Made by a program: the position numbers and the translations under genes. 20,707 nt of DNA from NCBI GenBank assembly GCA_937925525.1, contig CALALS010000265.1, positions 1 to 20,707 on the forward strand, in the 5' to 3' direction. Positions 7,023-15,721 of the stretch are shown one piece after another. Each line of letters opens with the position of its first letter. Position 1 is the first letter of the stretch. Below the pieces are notes generated by a model, which saw only the letters and a list, made by a program, of their open reading frames with translations, was not told the DNA's origin and ran no database searches. The stretch comes from an uncultured Flavobacteriales bacterium (GTDB taxonomy: Bacteria; Bacteroidota; Bacteroidia; Flavobacteriales_E; Vicingaceae).

Positions 7023-9128
7023 ATGATTTTTTGGGGCAAAATTCCACTACTTAGACTCATCCTACCTTTTGGTGCCGGAATAGCTCTTAATGCTTTTCTG
7101 GGTTTTAGAAATCAGTATTTTGTTTTCGCTTCAGCTTTGTTTTTTCTTTTTGTTGTTGGATTACACTTATTTAAAATACAGCCATACAGGCTAAGATGGG
7201 TAAACGGAGTACTTGTTTATTTTATCTTTTTCAGCCTTGGATGTGAAATCGCTTATTGGAACAACATTAATAATCATCAGTCTTACTACAAACAATTCCT
7301 AAGCTCAGAAAACTATAAAAAAGACACTTTATTAATTCGAATAAAAGAGGAACCATCTGCTACTAAAAAATCTTGGAAAGCGGTTTCAGAAGTAAAGGCA
7401 ATGTCATCTGAAGGGGTGTGGAAAGAAGTAAAGGGTAAATTGCTTTGTTATTTTGAAAACACTGAAAAAATAAAAACATTAAACTATGGCGATGAATTAA
7501 TCATTGTTTCAAACATTCAAAAAACACAAGCCCCTAAAAATCCAAATGAGTTCAATTATAAGCAATATTTATTCTATCACCAGATAAACTTTACATCTTA
7601 CATTAATGAATCCTCATGGCAAAAGACAGGAAAAAACTCTGCCTATAAAATATTTGAAAAAGCTTTTTGGCTGAGAAATAGCATTATTGAAGCGCTAAAA
7701 AGTCAGAGGCTTGATAAAAACGAGTTAGCAGTTGCTTCCGCTTTAATGCTTGGCTACAAAGATTTAATTGAAGATGATTTACAAAGAGCTTACTCAAGTG
7801 CCGGAGCAATGCATGTACTTGCTGTTTCTGGGCTTCATGTTGGAATTGTATATGGTATTTTTACATTTTTATTGAGTTTTCTTGGAAGATTTAGGTTTGG
7901 TAATACTCTAAAAACCTTATTGTTAATTCTACTTATATGGAGTTATGCTCTTTTAACGGGATTATCGCCTTCTGTTCTAAGGGCGGCCACCATGTTTTCT
8001 TTTGTAGTTATTGGTCAAAATTTAAAACGGAGTACCAATTTTTTTAACACACTAGCTGCTTCGGCCTTTTGCTTATTGCTAATAGACCCCTATTTGTTAA
8101 TGGAAGTTGGTTTTCAACTTTCATACTTAGCCGTTTCCGGCATTGTATTAATGTACAGCTGGTTTTATCATTGGTTTAGCTTTGACAATTGGCTGTTTGA
8201 TAAAGTATGGCAGCTTACTTCAGTATCTTTAGCAGCACAAATAGCCACCTTTCCATTAGGGCTTTACTATTTTCACCAATTTCCTCTTTTATTTCCGGTT
8301 TCAAACTTAGTTGTTATTCCTGCTGCTGCGCTTATACTCATACTTGGCATAGCTTTTTGCGCTGCGTTACCCATTCCCATATTAATTGAGTTTATTGCTT
8401 TTCTGTTAAAATGGATTATAAAATTTACAAATGATATCGTTTTTACCATCAACAACATTAAATGGTCTCTACTCGAAAACATTCGTGTTGAAATGATCGA
8501 TACCTGGCTGCTTTATGGCTCAATAGGTTGCTTTCTGATTTTTATTTCAACCTTAAAAAATAAGTATCTCTACTTTTTGTTTGCCGGCATTAGTTTAGTC
8601 ATTTGCTTACAAATAATAAGGTATAATAAATATAACGAACAAAGAGTAATTTCATTTTATAATGCCGGAAACCAAGCACTTTTACAATTAACAGATGGAA
8701 GAAGTGCTGTTATAATAGGTGATTCATTAATTACTCAAGATTACTATTCACTATTATTTTTTACTCAAAACAACAGAATTAAATTAGGGTTAAGAGAACC
8801 TCTGACCTTAAATTTTAGCGACTCATTACTAGCTCAAAACTTTTTCTACAACGCACCATTAATAGGATTATATAACAAAAAATTGCTCCTTATTCGAAAT
8901 AAAAAAGATTTAGACTACCAATTCAACACTACTTTCGATTATGTTATTTTAAGCAATAACGTTAGGGTTTCTATTTCCAGACTAAATAAATTAGTAAACT
9001 TCAAAACTCTTGTTTTTGATAGCTCCAACAATTCAAAACAAATCAGGTATTGGACTAAAGGGTGTGAGGAAAATCAAATAAAGTATCTCAATATAAAACA
9101 AGAAGGAGGGATAAATATCTGCTTTTAG
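7023..9128 (+). CDS. comEC: ComEC/Rec2 DNA uptake channel
   Basis: 701 residues, a multi-pass inner-membrane protein. Hydrophobic N-terminal segments (about 10-75) lead into a soluble OB-like region (about 95-200, with the family motif PNEFNYKQYLFYHQI at 173-187). The competence domain (about 225-510) holds HVLAVSGLHVG at 264-274 and GLSPSVLRAATMF at 313-325, followed by many membrane helices. ComEC passes single-stranded DNA into the cytoplasm during natural transformation. The C-terminal part (about 540-701) sits where a metallo-beta-lactamase-like domain occurs in other ComEC proteins. It has no HxHxDH metal motif, so any nuclease activity there is unlikely. It has its own promoter and ends 88 bp before the protease gene. 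Confidence 0.93.
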   Translation: MIFWGKIPLLRLILPFGAGIALNAFLGFRNQYFVFASALFFLFVVGLHLFKIQPYRLRWVNGVLVYFIFFSLGCEIAYWNNINNHQSYYKQFLSSENYKKDTLLIRIKEEPSATKKSWKAVSEVKAMSSEGVWKEVKGKLLCYFENTEKIKTLNYGDELIIVSNIQKTQAPKNPNEFNYKQYLFYHQINFTSYINESSWQKTGKNSAYKIFEKAFWLRNSIIEALKSQRLDKNELAVASALMLGYKDLIEDDLQRAYSSAGAMHVLAVSGLHVGIVYGIFTFLLSFLGRFRFGNTLKTLLLILLIWSYALLTGLSPSVLRAATMFSFVVIGQNLKRSTNFFNTLAASAFCLLLIDPYLLMEVGFQLSYLAVSGIVLMYSWFYHWFSFDNWLFDKVWQLTSVSLAAQIATFPLGLYYFHQFPLLFPVSNLVVIPAAALILILGIAFCAALPIPILIEFIAFLLKWIIKFTNDIVFTINNIKWSLLENIRVEMIDTWLLYGSIGCFLIFISTLKNKYLYFLFAGISLVICLQIIRYNKYNEQRVISFYNAGNQALLQLTDGRSAVIIGDSLITQDYYSLLFFTQNNRIKLGLREPLTLNFSDSLLAQNFFYNAPLIGLYNKKLLLIRNKKDLDYQFNTTFDYVILSNNVRVSISRLNKLVNFKTLVFDSSNNSKQIRYWTKGCEENQIKYLNIKQEGGINICF

Positions 9129-9165
9129 GAGTACGACAAAACATTCAATTTAAGAAATTAAATTG

Positions 9166-9196
9166 TTTGAAGTTATAAGTTTAATGTTTAACTTTA
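9166..9196 (+). promoter_or_regulatory. Candidate promoter of the subtilase gene
   Basis: TTTG at 9166-9169, a 19-bp spacer and TAACTTTA at 9189-9196 fit the -33/-7 pattern except for the last base (A instead of G). The ATG at 9217 is 20 bp downstream. This placement argues against the upstream in-frame TTG at 9163 as a start. Confidence 0.45.
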
Positions 9197-9216
9197 TCCG
9201 TCTTAAATTTAATCGC

Positions 9217-11703
9217 ATGAAAAAAATCGCTACTATTTTACTTGCAGTAATTATTTCTGCATCTGCTTTTTCCCAATCCTTTTATGAAAATTATCAAGAC
9301 GGGAAAATATGGTTTAGAGTTAGCTCTAACTTTCCCTTTAGCCAAGTAACCGACAATTTTAATACTCCTATTGAAACGCTTCCTTTTCTTTTTTCAATGG
9401 AAAAAAAATATGGCATTACTAATCTTTCAAGACCATTTTTTGCTTTAAAAAATGAAGATAATCTTCAACGAACTTTTAGAGTTGATTTTGAAAATATTCA
9501 TTTAGTTGAGCAGTTTGTTGCTGAATTAGAGGCTACAGGATATTTGGATTATGCCGAAAAAGTTCCTCTGGATAAAATAGACTTAACGCCTAATGACCCT
9601 TCTTATGGAACTCAATGGCATTTAGCTAAAATTCAAGCTGATTTAGCTTGGAATGTAAGTACAGGAAGTTCTTCTATTGTAGTGGCAACTGTTGACAACG
9701 CAGTTGACATTAACCATACAGACATTACGGCCAGCAAATGGGTTAATTCCGGAGAAATTCCTAACAACAATGTTGATGATGATGGTAATGGATATGTAGA
9801 TGATATTAATGGATATGATGTTGCCGATAACGATAACAACCCTACTCCTCCTTCTTCTTCATTTAGTCACGGAACACATGTTGCAGGAATTACAGGCGCA
9901 ACTACAAACAACAATACTGGAATTGCTTCAATTGGATTTGGAATAAGGGTTATGGGTGTAAAAGCAACCAAAAATTCCGGAAGCGCTTTATCTATAACGG
10001 ATGGGTATGCAGGCATAACTTATGCTGCTGCAGCCGGAGCGCATGTAATAAATTTATCTTGGGGAGGAAGCTCTTATTCCGCTACAGCGCAGTCTGTAAT
10101 TAACGGAGCATATAATGCAGGTGCAATTTGTGTAGCAGCAGCAGGAAACAATGGTGATATTGAGCCGCATTACCCTGCCGCATATGACCATGTTATTTCT
10201 GTTGGAAATACTACTAACACAGACGCAAAAAGCTCAACTTCTAGTTATGGTGGGTGGGTTGACGTTAGTGCTCCCGGCACTAGTATATATAGTACTTATC
10301 CATTCAATACTTATCAAACTATTTCAGGAACATCGATGGCTTCGCCACTAGTAGCAGGTTTAGTTGGCTTAATGCTTTCACACAACTCAAACTTAAATAT
10401 GACTGATGTTGAAAATTGTCTCTATTCAACTTGTGACCCTGTAACAGGAAGTATCTCGCAATGGATGGGTGCGGGCCGAATTAATTCTTTTAAAGCCATG
10501 AATTGTGTTACTTCTACTAAAACAGCTAACCCAAATGTAGACTTTTATGCTGATGTTACCACATCATGTAACGGTGAGGTAAACTTTACTGATTTAACGC
10601 TCAATTATCCTAACGCTTGGTCATGGAATTTTGGTGATGGAAATACATCAACGCAACAACACCCTTCACACACCTACGCAAGCCCTGGAATTTATAATGT
10701 TTCCTTAACAGCAACAAATACAAATGGAAATACTTCTGTTACTAAAAGCGCATACATTAATGTTTCGTTTGCAAATAGTCCAATATCCATAACTGACAGT
10801 GTTTGTATAAATACACCTGCCTCTTTCACTTTTACAGGATCTGGAACTTATAATTGGTTTTTCTCTTTTGGATCAACAGTTCCTTTCCATACTGGAACCA
10901 CTCTCAACACATCTCCTGTCTCTAATAACTCTACGTTTTATGTTCAAAATGTAGTTTCTCAGAATATATCAAAAGTTGGCCCTGCAAACAACTCTATTGG
11001 AGCCGGGGCTTACCATCCTAATCCTGCGTTTTTGTTATTTGATGTTGCCTCTCCTATTGAGTTTATTTCAGCTATTGTTTATGCAAATTCATCGGGAAAT
11101 AGGACGTTTTCTCTTTATGATAATTATGGAACCCTTATGGAGTCTAAGACTGTTAATTTGACTTCTGGTGTGCAAAGAGTTTTCTTTAACTTTAAAATTC
11201 CTGTGGGACAAAATTATAGAATAGGTGTTTTTTCAGGAACTGTTGACTTATATAGAAATAGTGGTGGAGTGAGTTTCCCTTATTCTGATAACCTAAACAG
11301 AATTCATATAACTCAAGGAAGTGCTCAAAACCATTCATATTATTACTTCTTATATGATATTGAAATCGGAGACTACCCATGTGCTTCAAATAAAATTCCT
11401 GTTTATGCAGTAATCAAAAATTGCAGTGGAACCGGGATTGAAGAAGGCTTAATTTCCGATTTATCTGTTTACCCAAATCCTTCAAGCAATGTTTTTAATA
11501 TTGAATTATTTAGCCATGAAACAATTTCGTCCAAATATGTTGTCGCTGATAATACCGGCAGAATCATCATGAATGAAAGTGTTTTATTACTTAGTGGAAA
11601 AAACAAACTTGAAGTTAATCTTTCAGGTTTATCCAAAGGTATTTATTATTTACAAATTATTAATGATAAAGGGGATGTTCATCAAAAATTGATATTGCGT
11701 TAG
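9217..11703 (+). CDS. Secreted subtilisin-like (S8) protease with PKD and T9SS type A sorting domain
   Basis: 828 residues from the ATG at 9217 (MKKIATILLAVIISASAFSQ, signal peptide). Residues about 20-130 form a propeptide-like region. The S8 catalytic domain (about 145-430) has Asp160 in TVDNAVDINHTD, His218 in SHGTHVAGITG, oxyanion Asn311 in AAAGNNG, and Ser373 in SGTSMASPLVAG. The usual D-T/S-G at the Asp is D-N-A here. A PKD domain (about 441-517) contains WSWNFGDGN and HTYASPGIYNVSLTATN. A beta-rich region (about 520-745) follows. The end (about 750-828) is a type A sorting domain: LSVYPNPSSNVFNIEL ... GLSKGIYYLQI ... QKLILR. It should be exported by the type IX system and either released or anchored by lipopolysaccharide after removal of the sorting domain. 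Confidence 0.93.
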   Translation: MKKIATILLAVIISASAFSQSFYENYQDGKIWFRVSSNFPFSQVTDNFNTPIETLPFLFSMEKKYGITNLSRPFFALKNEDNLQRTFRVDFENIHLVEQFVAELEATGYLDYAEKVPLDKIDLTPNDPSYGTQWHLAKIQADLAWNVSTGSSSIVVATVDNAVDINHTDITASKWVNSGEIPNNNVDDDGNGYVDDINGYDVADNDNNPTPPSSSFSHGTHVAGITGATTNNNTGIASIGFGIRVMGVKATKNSGSALSITDGYAGITYAAAAGAHVINLSWGGSSYSATAQSVINGAYNAGAICVAAAGNNGDIEPHYPAAYDHVISVGNTTNTDAKSSTSSYGGWVDVSAPGTSIYSTYPFNTYQTISGTSMASPLVAGLVGLMLSHNSNLNMTDVENCLYSTCDPVTGSISQWMGAGRINSFKAMNCVTSTKTANPNVDFYADVTTSCNGEVNFTDLTLNYPNAWSWNFGDGNTSTQQHPSHTYASPGIYNVSLTATNTNGNTSVTKSAYINVSFANSPISITDSVCINTPASFTFTGSGTYNWFFSFGSTVPFHTGTTLNTSPVSNNSTFYVQNVVSQNISKVGPANNSIGAGAYHPNPAFLLFDVASPIEFISAIVYANSSGNRTFSLYDNYGTLMESKTVNLTSGVQRVFFNFKIPVGQNYRIGVFSGTVDLYRNSGGVSFPYSDNLNRIHITQGSAQNHSYYYFLYDIEIGDYPCASNKIPVYAVIKNCSGTGIEEGLISDLSVYPNPSSNVFNIELFSHETISSKYVVADNTGRIIMNESVLLLSGKNKLEVNLSGLSKGIYYLQIINDKGDVHQKLILR

Positions 11704-11730
11704 ACTCTTGAATATTTGTTTTCTAAGCTG

Positions 11731-11760
11731 TGCAACTTTTAATACCTATTTTGAGTCTAC
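11731..11760 (+). repeat. Upstream element shared with the next type B gene (copy 1)
   Basis: This stretch begins TGCAACTTTT and ends near GAGTCT. It aligns with 14278-14307, ahead of the next type B gene, with one-base shifts. Both genes also have CTAYTGCTATGA over the start codon. This suggests the upstream region was duplicated with the gene, or is a common regulatory site. Confidence 0.5.
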
Positions 11761-11769
11761 TTCATAAAT

Positions 11770-11777
11770 TATATTTG
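11770..11777 (+). promoter_or_regulatory. -7 promoter element of the large type B gene
   Basis: TATATTTG matches TAnnTTTG. TTTTG at 11749-11753 is a possible -33 element with a 16-bp spacer. The 5' untranslated region would be roughly 60-65 bases, longer than for most genes in this window. Confidence 0.45.
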
Positions 11778-11847
11778 TCCATTAAAGTGATTATTTTAAT
11801 ATTTTTGGGTTAAACTATTTTAATTTTATATTTCAAAACCTACTGCT

Positions 11848-14262
11848 ATGAGAAAAAAAGAATTCCTGCTGATGCTTTTTGCTTTTATAAGCATCATGTC
11901 CTTTTCACAAAACAATATTTTAGTTATTGATTATAATAACTCGTTCTCAAGTGACCAGTCAAATAATGCTAGCAATATTTATAATCGTCTTGTTGCTACT
12001 CAAACAAGTGTAACTAGAGTTGCTTCAGTTCCTGCCGTTATAAGTAATGTAACCTATAATCAGGTTTGGATTTTTGGAGATATGGGTGCTACCACAGCTG
12101 CAAATCAAAACCCTGTTGTTACCTTTATGAATAATGGTGGTGCTGTTTATGTTCAATCTGAAGTAGGCTGTTGTAATAATCAAGCTAATTATCTTGACGC
12201 CTTAATCAATGCTACCGTAACTGCTGGCAGCTCAATAACTCACAGTGCAACTAAAAGTTCCTGGTATCAGGCTGTTAGTAACGGCTGCACCCCTATGACT
12301 GTTCATGGTGCCGCAGCAAGACCTTTTCCCGGAACACCCGCAGTAAATATTTTGTTTGGGGCTAATAATACTTGTGGTGGTGCAATTACTACAGGTGATG
12401 TAATAGGTGTTCAATTTAGAAATTGCGATATGATTTCAGGTCAAGGAGCATTAATTGGGACTGGAGATTTTAATATCTTCCCTACATCAGGAACTTGTAC
12501 TGCTACAGGTATTTTAGGAACACCCAACAATAATACCTTAATTGATTTTATTGCAAATCAATTCTCAAGCCTATTAAATTGTTCAACTGGAGGAACTGCA
12601 ACTCCAACTATGACACAACCAAATAATATTGTTGTTTGTCATGGGGACCCTATTCCAGCATCGAATTATACCACTAACCCCACCACTGCTACAACTAATT
12701 GGACAAATAGTAACACCTCTATTGGTTTGGGAGCTTCTGGCACAGGAAATACTCCTGGTTTTACAGCCAACAATACTGGAACTTCGCCAGTTACTTCAAC
12801 CGTTACTGTTACCCCTGTTCATAATGGATGTTTTGGAACACCAGTAACTTATACTATTACTGTAAATCCACTAGTTGACTCTTCTTGGACAAACCCAAGC
12901 CCACTTTGTGCTTCAGGAGGGCCAATAAATTTAAATACATTGATTACTGGTACAACTGGCGGTACTTGGAGCGGAACCGGTGTTGTTGGAAACAACTTCT
13001 CGCCTTCCTTTGGCTCTCAAAGTATTACCTATACTGTTGGTTGGGCACCATGTCAAAAATCATTAACACAAACTATTAATGTTATCCCTGATGTTGACTC
13101 TTCTTGGACAAACCCAAGCCCTATATGTTTGGCTTCAGGAATTATTAATCTGGACAGTCTTGTTACAGGAACTTTAGGTGGAACTTGGAGTGGAAATGGA
13201 GTTACGGGAAATACCTTTAACCCTGCTGCAGGTTCACAAAGTGTTACTTACACCGTTGGAACCCCACCCTGCGTAGAAACATTTACTCAAACAATAACTG
13301 TCGTTTCTGTTGATGCATCTTGGACAAATCCAAGCCCTATATGTGCTGTTAATGGGGCGATTAACCTTGATAGCCTTATTACGGGAACTCTTGGTGGAGC
13401 TTGGAGTGGAAATGGGGTTACTGGAAATCTATTTAACCCAAGTGTTGGAACGCAAAATATTACCTATACTATTGGGACAGCACCATGCCAAGACACAATG
13501 ACACACACTATAATTGTATATCCTGATGTTGATCCTTCTTGGACAAACCCTAGTCCGGTTTGTGCAAATTACGGTTTGGTAGATTTAAATAGTCTTCTTA
13601 CGGGAACTCCTGGTGGAACATGGAGTGGTCCGGGTGTTAGTGGAAATTATTTAAACCCTTCTGGTCTTGGTAATACAAATATTAGTTTAACTTATACTGT
13701 CGGAACAAGCCCATGTGCTGAATCTCAAACTCAGATTATAAATATTCATGAAGTTATTGCGCAAATAAACGCAAGCCCTGAAAGCGGATTATCTCCTTTA
13801 ACAGTATTTTTTGGAAATGGCAGTACCGGAGCAACCAACTATTTTTGGGATTTTAACAACGGAAATACAGACACCTCTTTCACTTCAACGCAAACATTTC
13901 AATCTGGGACTTATAATGTATTGTTAATAGTAAATGATGGAATATGTTGGGATACTGCTAGGGTAATTATTGAAGTTATTGACGAGTCAAGCATTTTAAT
14001 TCCAAACGTTTTTACTCCAAATGATGATGGTAAAAATGATGTATTCAAAGTAACGTCTATAAACTTAAACTCTTTGAATGTTCAGATTTATGACCGATGG
14101 GGGCTTGAAATGTATTCATGGGAGGGTGTAGATGGATATTGGGATGGAAAAGCTCCTTCAGGAAAAAATTCTCCCGATGGAACATACTATTATCTCATAA
14201 ATGCAGAAGGTAACGATGGAAAAGTATACGAAAGAAAAGGAGCATTTACTCTAATCCGATAG
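11848..14262 (+). CDS. Large secreted T9SS type B protein with four tandem repeats and PKD domain
   Basis: 804 residues. Signal peptide at about 1-21. Residues about 22-245 form a domain that looks alpha/beta (NNILVIDYNNSF, VWIFGDMG, FMNNGGAVYVQSEVG), loosely like a class I amidotransferase or ThuA-like fold; I do not recognise it. Residues about 252-341 are a PKD-like module. Four repeats of 72-73 residues follow (about 343-635), each with xSWTNPSP, a Cys, GGTWSGxGVxGN and TYTVGxxPC. A PKD domain comes next (about 637-712, YFWDFNNGN, SGTYNVLLIVND). The C-terminal type B domain (about 714-804) reads PNVFTPNDDGKNDVF, VQIYDRWG, YWDGKAPSGKNSPDGTYYY. It is probably a surface protein or adhesin. 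It is related to the next gene in its PKD-like and C-terminal modules. Confidence 0.9.
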   Translation: MRKKEFLLMLFAFISIMSFSQNNILVIDYNNSFSSDQSNNASNIYNRLVATQTSVTRVASVPAVISNVTYNQVWIFGDMGATTAANQNPVVTFMNNGGAVYVQSEVGCCNNQANYLDALINATVTAGSSITHSATKSSWYQAVSNGCTPMTVHGAAARPFPGTPAVNILFGANNTCGGAITTGDVIGVQFRNCDMISGQGALIGTGDFNIFPTSGTCTATGILGTPNNNTLIDFIANQFSSLLNCSTGGTATPTMTQPNNIVVCHGDPIPASNYTTNPTTATTNWTNSNTSIGLGASGTGNTPGFTANNTGTSPVTSTVTVTPVHNGCFGTPVTYTITVNPLVDSSWTNPSPLCASGGPINLNTLITGTTGGTWSGTGVVGNNFSPSFGSQSITYTVGWAPCQKSLTQTINVIPDVDSSWTNPSPICLASGIINLDSLVTGTLGGTWSGNGVTGNTFNPAAGSQSVTYTVGTPPCVETFTQTITVVSVDASWTNPSPICAVNGAINLDSLITGTLGGAWSGNGVTGNLFNPSVGTQNITYTIGTAPCQDTMTHTIIVYPDVDPSWTNPSPVCANYGLVDLNSLLTGTPGGTWSGPGVSGNYLNPSGLGNTNISLTYTVGTSPCAESQTQIINIHEVIAQINASPESGLSPLTVFFGNGSTGATNYFWDFNNGNTDTSFTSTQTFQSGTYNVLLIVNDGICWDTARVIIEVIDESSILIPNVFTPNDDGKNDVFKVTSINLNSLNVQIYDRWGLEMYSWEGVDGYWDGKAPSGKNSPDGTYYYLINAEGNDGKVYERKGAFTLIR
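12874..13752 (+). repeat. Four in-frame tandem repeats of about 219 bp
   Basis: Trp codons of the SWTNPSP motif lie at repeat spacings of 219, 216 and 219 bp, the first at 12886. Similarity is strong at DNA level: 12874-12902 and 13093-13121 are identical. Each repeat encodes one Ig-like module with a conserved pair of cysteines, in xSWTNPSPxC and in the segment ending PC. Confidence 0.9.
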
Positions 14263-14277
14263 TTTTTTACTCACGTA

Positions 14278-14307
14278 TGCAACTTTTTAATTACATTTAG
14301 AGTCTTG
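14278..14307 (+). repeat. Upstream element shared with the previous type B gene (copy 2)
   Basis: TGCAACTTTTTAATTACATT, then TAGAGTCTTG; aligns with 11731-11760. It contains TACATTTA, one base off the -7 consensus TAnnTTTG, so this segment may serve as the promoter of the gene at 14330. Confidence 0.5.
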
Positions 14308-14329
14308 TTATGGATTAAAAACTATTGCT

Positions 14330-15595
14330 ATGAAAAAAATGCTTTTTTCTGCCTTATTAATTTTAGTAGGGTTTTTAGGGCTCAATACTTCGTTAAAAGC
14401 TCACGTTGTTCAAATCGGATATTGTGTTAACTGTGATGACCAGTTAAGGTTATATTTAGAACATTGGCATGGAACTGAAGACCCTTCTACAACAACAATG
14501 ACAATTTCTGTAACCGTTAATGGAGTAACTACTACCTATACTGGTTCTCCTTTAACAAACCTGCAAGATACTCCTGCTTCAAAACTTCCTGGCTGTGCTA
14601 CCCCTCTTACGGTATTTGCAAGTTGCCCTGGATCAGGCCCACAAACAGCTAATTATTATAATGATTGGGTAAGTTATGATTTTCCGAACGTTCCTTGTGG
14701 AGTACCCGTATCATTTAGTGTAATTTCAGGTAGTACTGCCTTTACTATGGATGGATGCAATATGTTCCCTGCTAACTCCGGAACATTTACCGTTCCTTGT
14801 GGAAAATCTTCATTACCTGTTTCAAACTTGACTGTTTGCGCTGGTGATTCTTTTCCTCCTGTTATTTTTCCGCCTCAACCAGGAGTTGTTTATACATGGA
14901 GTAATAGTGACACCACTATTGGATTGGGCTCATCAGGAGTAGGTAACGTACCCCCTTTTTTAGCATTAAATAATACTCTTACTCCTATTGTTTCTGTTTG
15001 TTCAGTTTATTACAGTTGTATCGATACTGCATTTACATTTACTGTGGCTCCACTTCCAAGACCAAGTTTCTCTGAAGTAACCTATTGCCATGAAATGGTA
15101 TTTACTGGTGGTGCAGAAACTTCTACAAGTACAGGAAATGTAACGAAATGGGAGTGGGACTTTAACAATGATGGTGTAGTGGATACAACAGGCCCCAACC
15201 CTGAATTTAGAAACTTCCCAAGAGACGGGAGTTCTTTTACAATGAAACTTACTATTACCTCTGAAAACGGATGTACTAAAGATACAGTCGTCAGCGTCAC
15301 TCCATCTCCTCCTCCTACACCAAATATTATACACACCAATATATTCACTCCAAATGGAGACGGTAAAAATGATTTATTCCACTTTGGAACACAAGATTTA
15401 ACAGCCATTGACGTACAAATTTATGATCGATGGGGTAAAAAAGTCTACTCTTGGTCTGATGTTAATGGTTCCTGGGATGGGAAAACTTTATCAGGTAAAA
15501 AAGCTGCTGAAGGCACCTATTATTATTACTTTACCGCTGAAGGCACCGATTGCGTAACTTACGAACATCAGGGGTTCTTTACATTAAGTAGATAA
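14330..15595 (+). CDS. Secreted T9SS type B protein with PKD-like domains
   Basis: 421 residues. Signal peptide at about 1-24 (MKKMLFSALLILVGFLGLNT, cleaved after LKA). Residues 25-158 form a Cys-rich N-terminal domain (HVVQIGYCVNCDDQLRLYLEHWHG) that I cannot place in a family. Residues about 164-241 are a PKD-like module (LTVCAGDSFPP, WSNSDTTIGLGSSGVGNVP), clearly related to residues 260-341 of the preceding protein. Residues about 242-325 resemble a PKD domain (KWEWDFNNDGVVD). The end (about 333-421) is a type B sorting domain: HTNIFTPNGDGKNDLFHF, VQIYDRWGKKVYSW, WDGKTLSGKKAAEGTYYYYF. It is exported by the type IX system. Unlike the unit at 1920-3412, no PorP/SprF gene lies next to it. A strong terminator follows, so this gene ends its transcription unit. 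Confidence 0.9.
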   Translation: MKKMLFSALLILVGFLGLNTSLKAHVVQIGYCVNCDDQLRLYLEHWHGTEDPSTTTMTISVTVNGVTTTYTGSPLTNLQDTPASKLPGCATPLTVFASCPGSGPQTANYYNDWVSYDFPNVPCGVPVSFSVISGSTAFTMDGCNMFPANSGTFTVPCGKSSLPVSNLTVCAGDSFPPVIFPPQPGVVYTWSNSDTTIGLGSSGVGNVPPFLALNNTLTPIVSVCSVYYSCIDTAFTFTVAPLPRPSFSEVTYCHEMVFTGGAETSTSTGNVTKWEWDFNNDGVVDTTGPNPEFRNFPRDGSSFTMKLTITSENGCTKDTVVSVTPSPPPTPNIIHTNIFTPNGDGKNDLFHFGTQDLTAIDVQIYDRWGKKVYSWSDVNGSWDGKTLSGKKAAEGTYYYYFTAEGTDCVTYEHQGFFTLSR

Positions 15596-15615
15596 AATAA
15601 ATTGTTTGTTCTTTT

Positions 15616-15645
15616 AAAGCCACTCAAGTTTGAGTGGCTTTTTTT
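15616..15645 (+). terminator. Intrinsic terminator after the type B gene
   Basis: A perfect stem AAAGCCACTCAA / TTGAGTGGCTTT with a two-base loop is followed by a T-run to 15645. It starts 21 bp after the stop codon. Confidence 0.92.
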
Positions 15646-15658
15646 ATAACAATTTTTA

Positions 15659-15688
15659 TTGTTTTCCGTTAAATTGGCATAAGGTTTG
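15659..15688 (+). promoter_or_regulatory. Weak candidate promoter of the DUF3108 gene
   Basis: TTG at 15659-15661 and TAAGGTTTG at 15680-15688 are 18 bp apart. The second box has one extra base compared with TAnnTTTG, so the match is imperfect. It lies 33 bp before the ATG at 15722, just after the upstream terminator, where a promoter is needed. Confidence 0.3.
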
Positions 15689-15721
15689 TTTTATTACCAA
15701 CAACCCTTAAAATCGCTAAAT

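Noticed and set aside
9163..9216. Longer N-terminus of the protease from a TTG start
   Set aside because: The TTG lies at the likely -33 element, and the signal peptide begins at the ATG at 9217.
12874..13752. CRISPR or intergenic satellite array
   Set aside because: The units are about 219 bp, in frame and encode one Ig-like module each; they are protein repeats.
15002..15408. Two long minus-strand reading frames of about 110 residues
   Set aside because: They lie wholly inside the type B gene on the other strand, overlap each other in different frames, lack any family motif or promoter, and read as low-complexity antisense.
15686..15721. Longer N-terminus of the DUF3108 protein from a TTG start
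   Set aside because: The TTG lies within the candidate -7 box. The ATG at 15722 begins a normal signal peptide.
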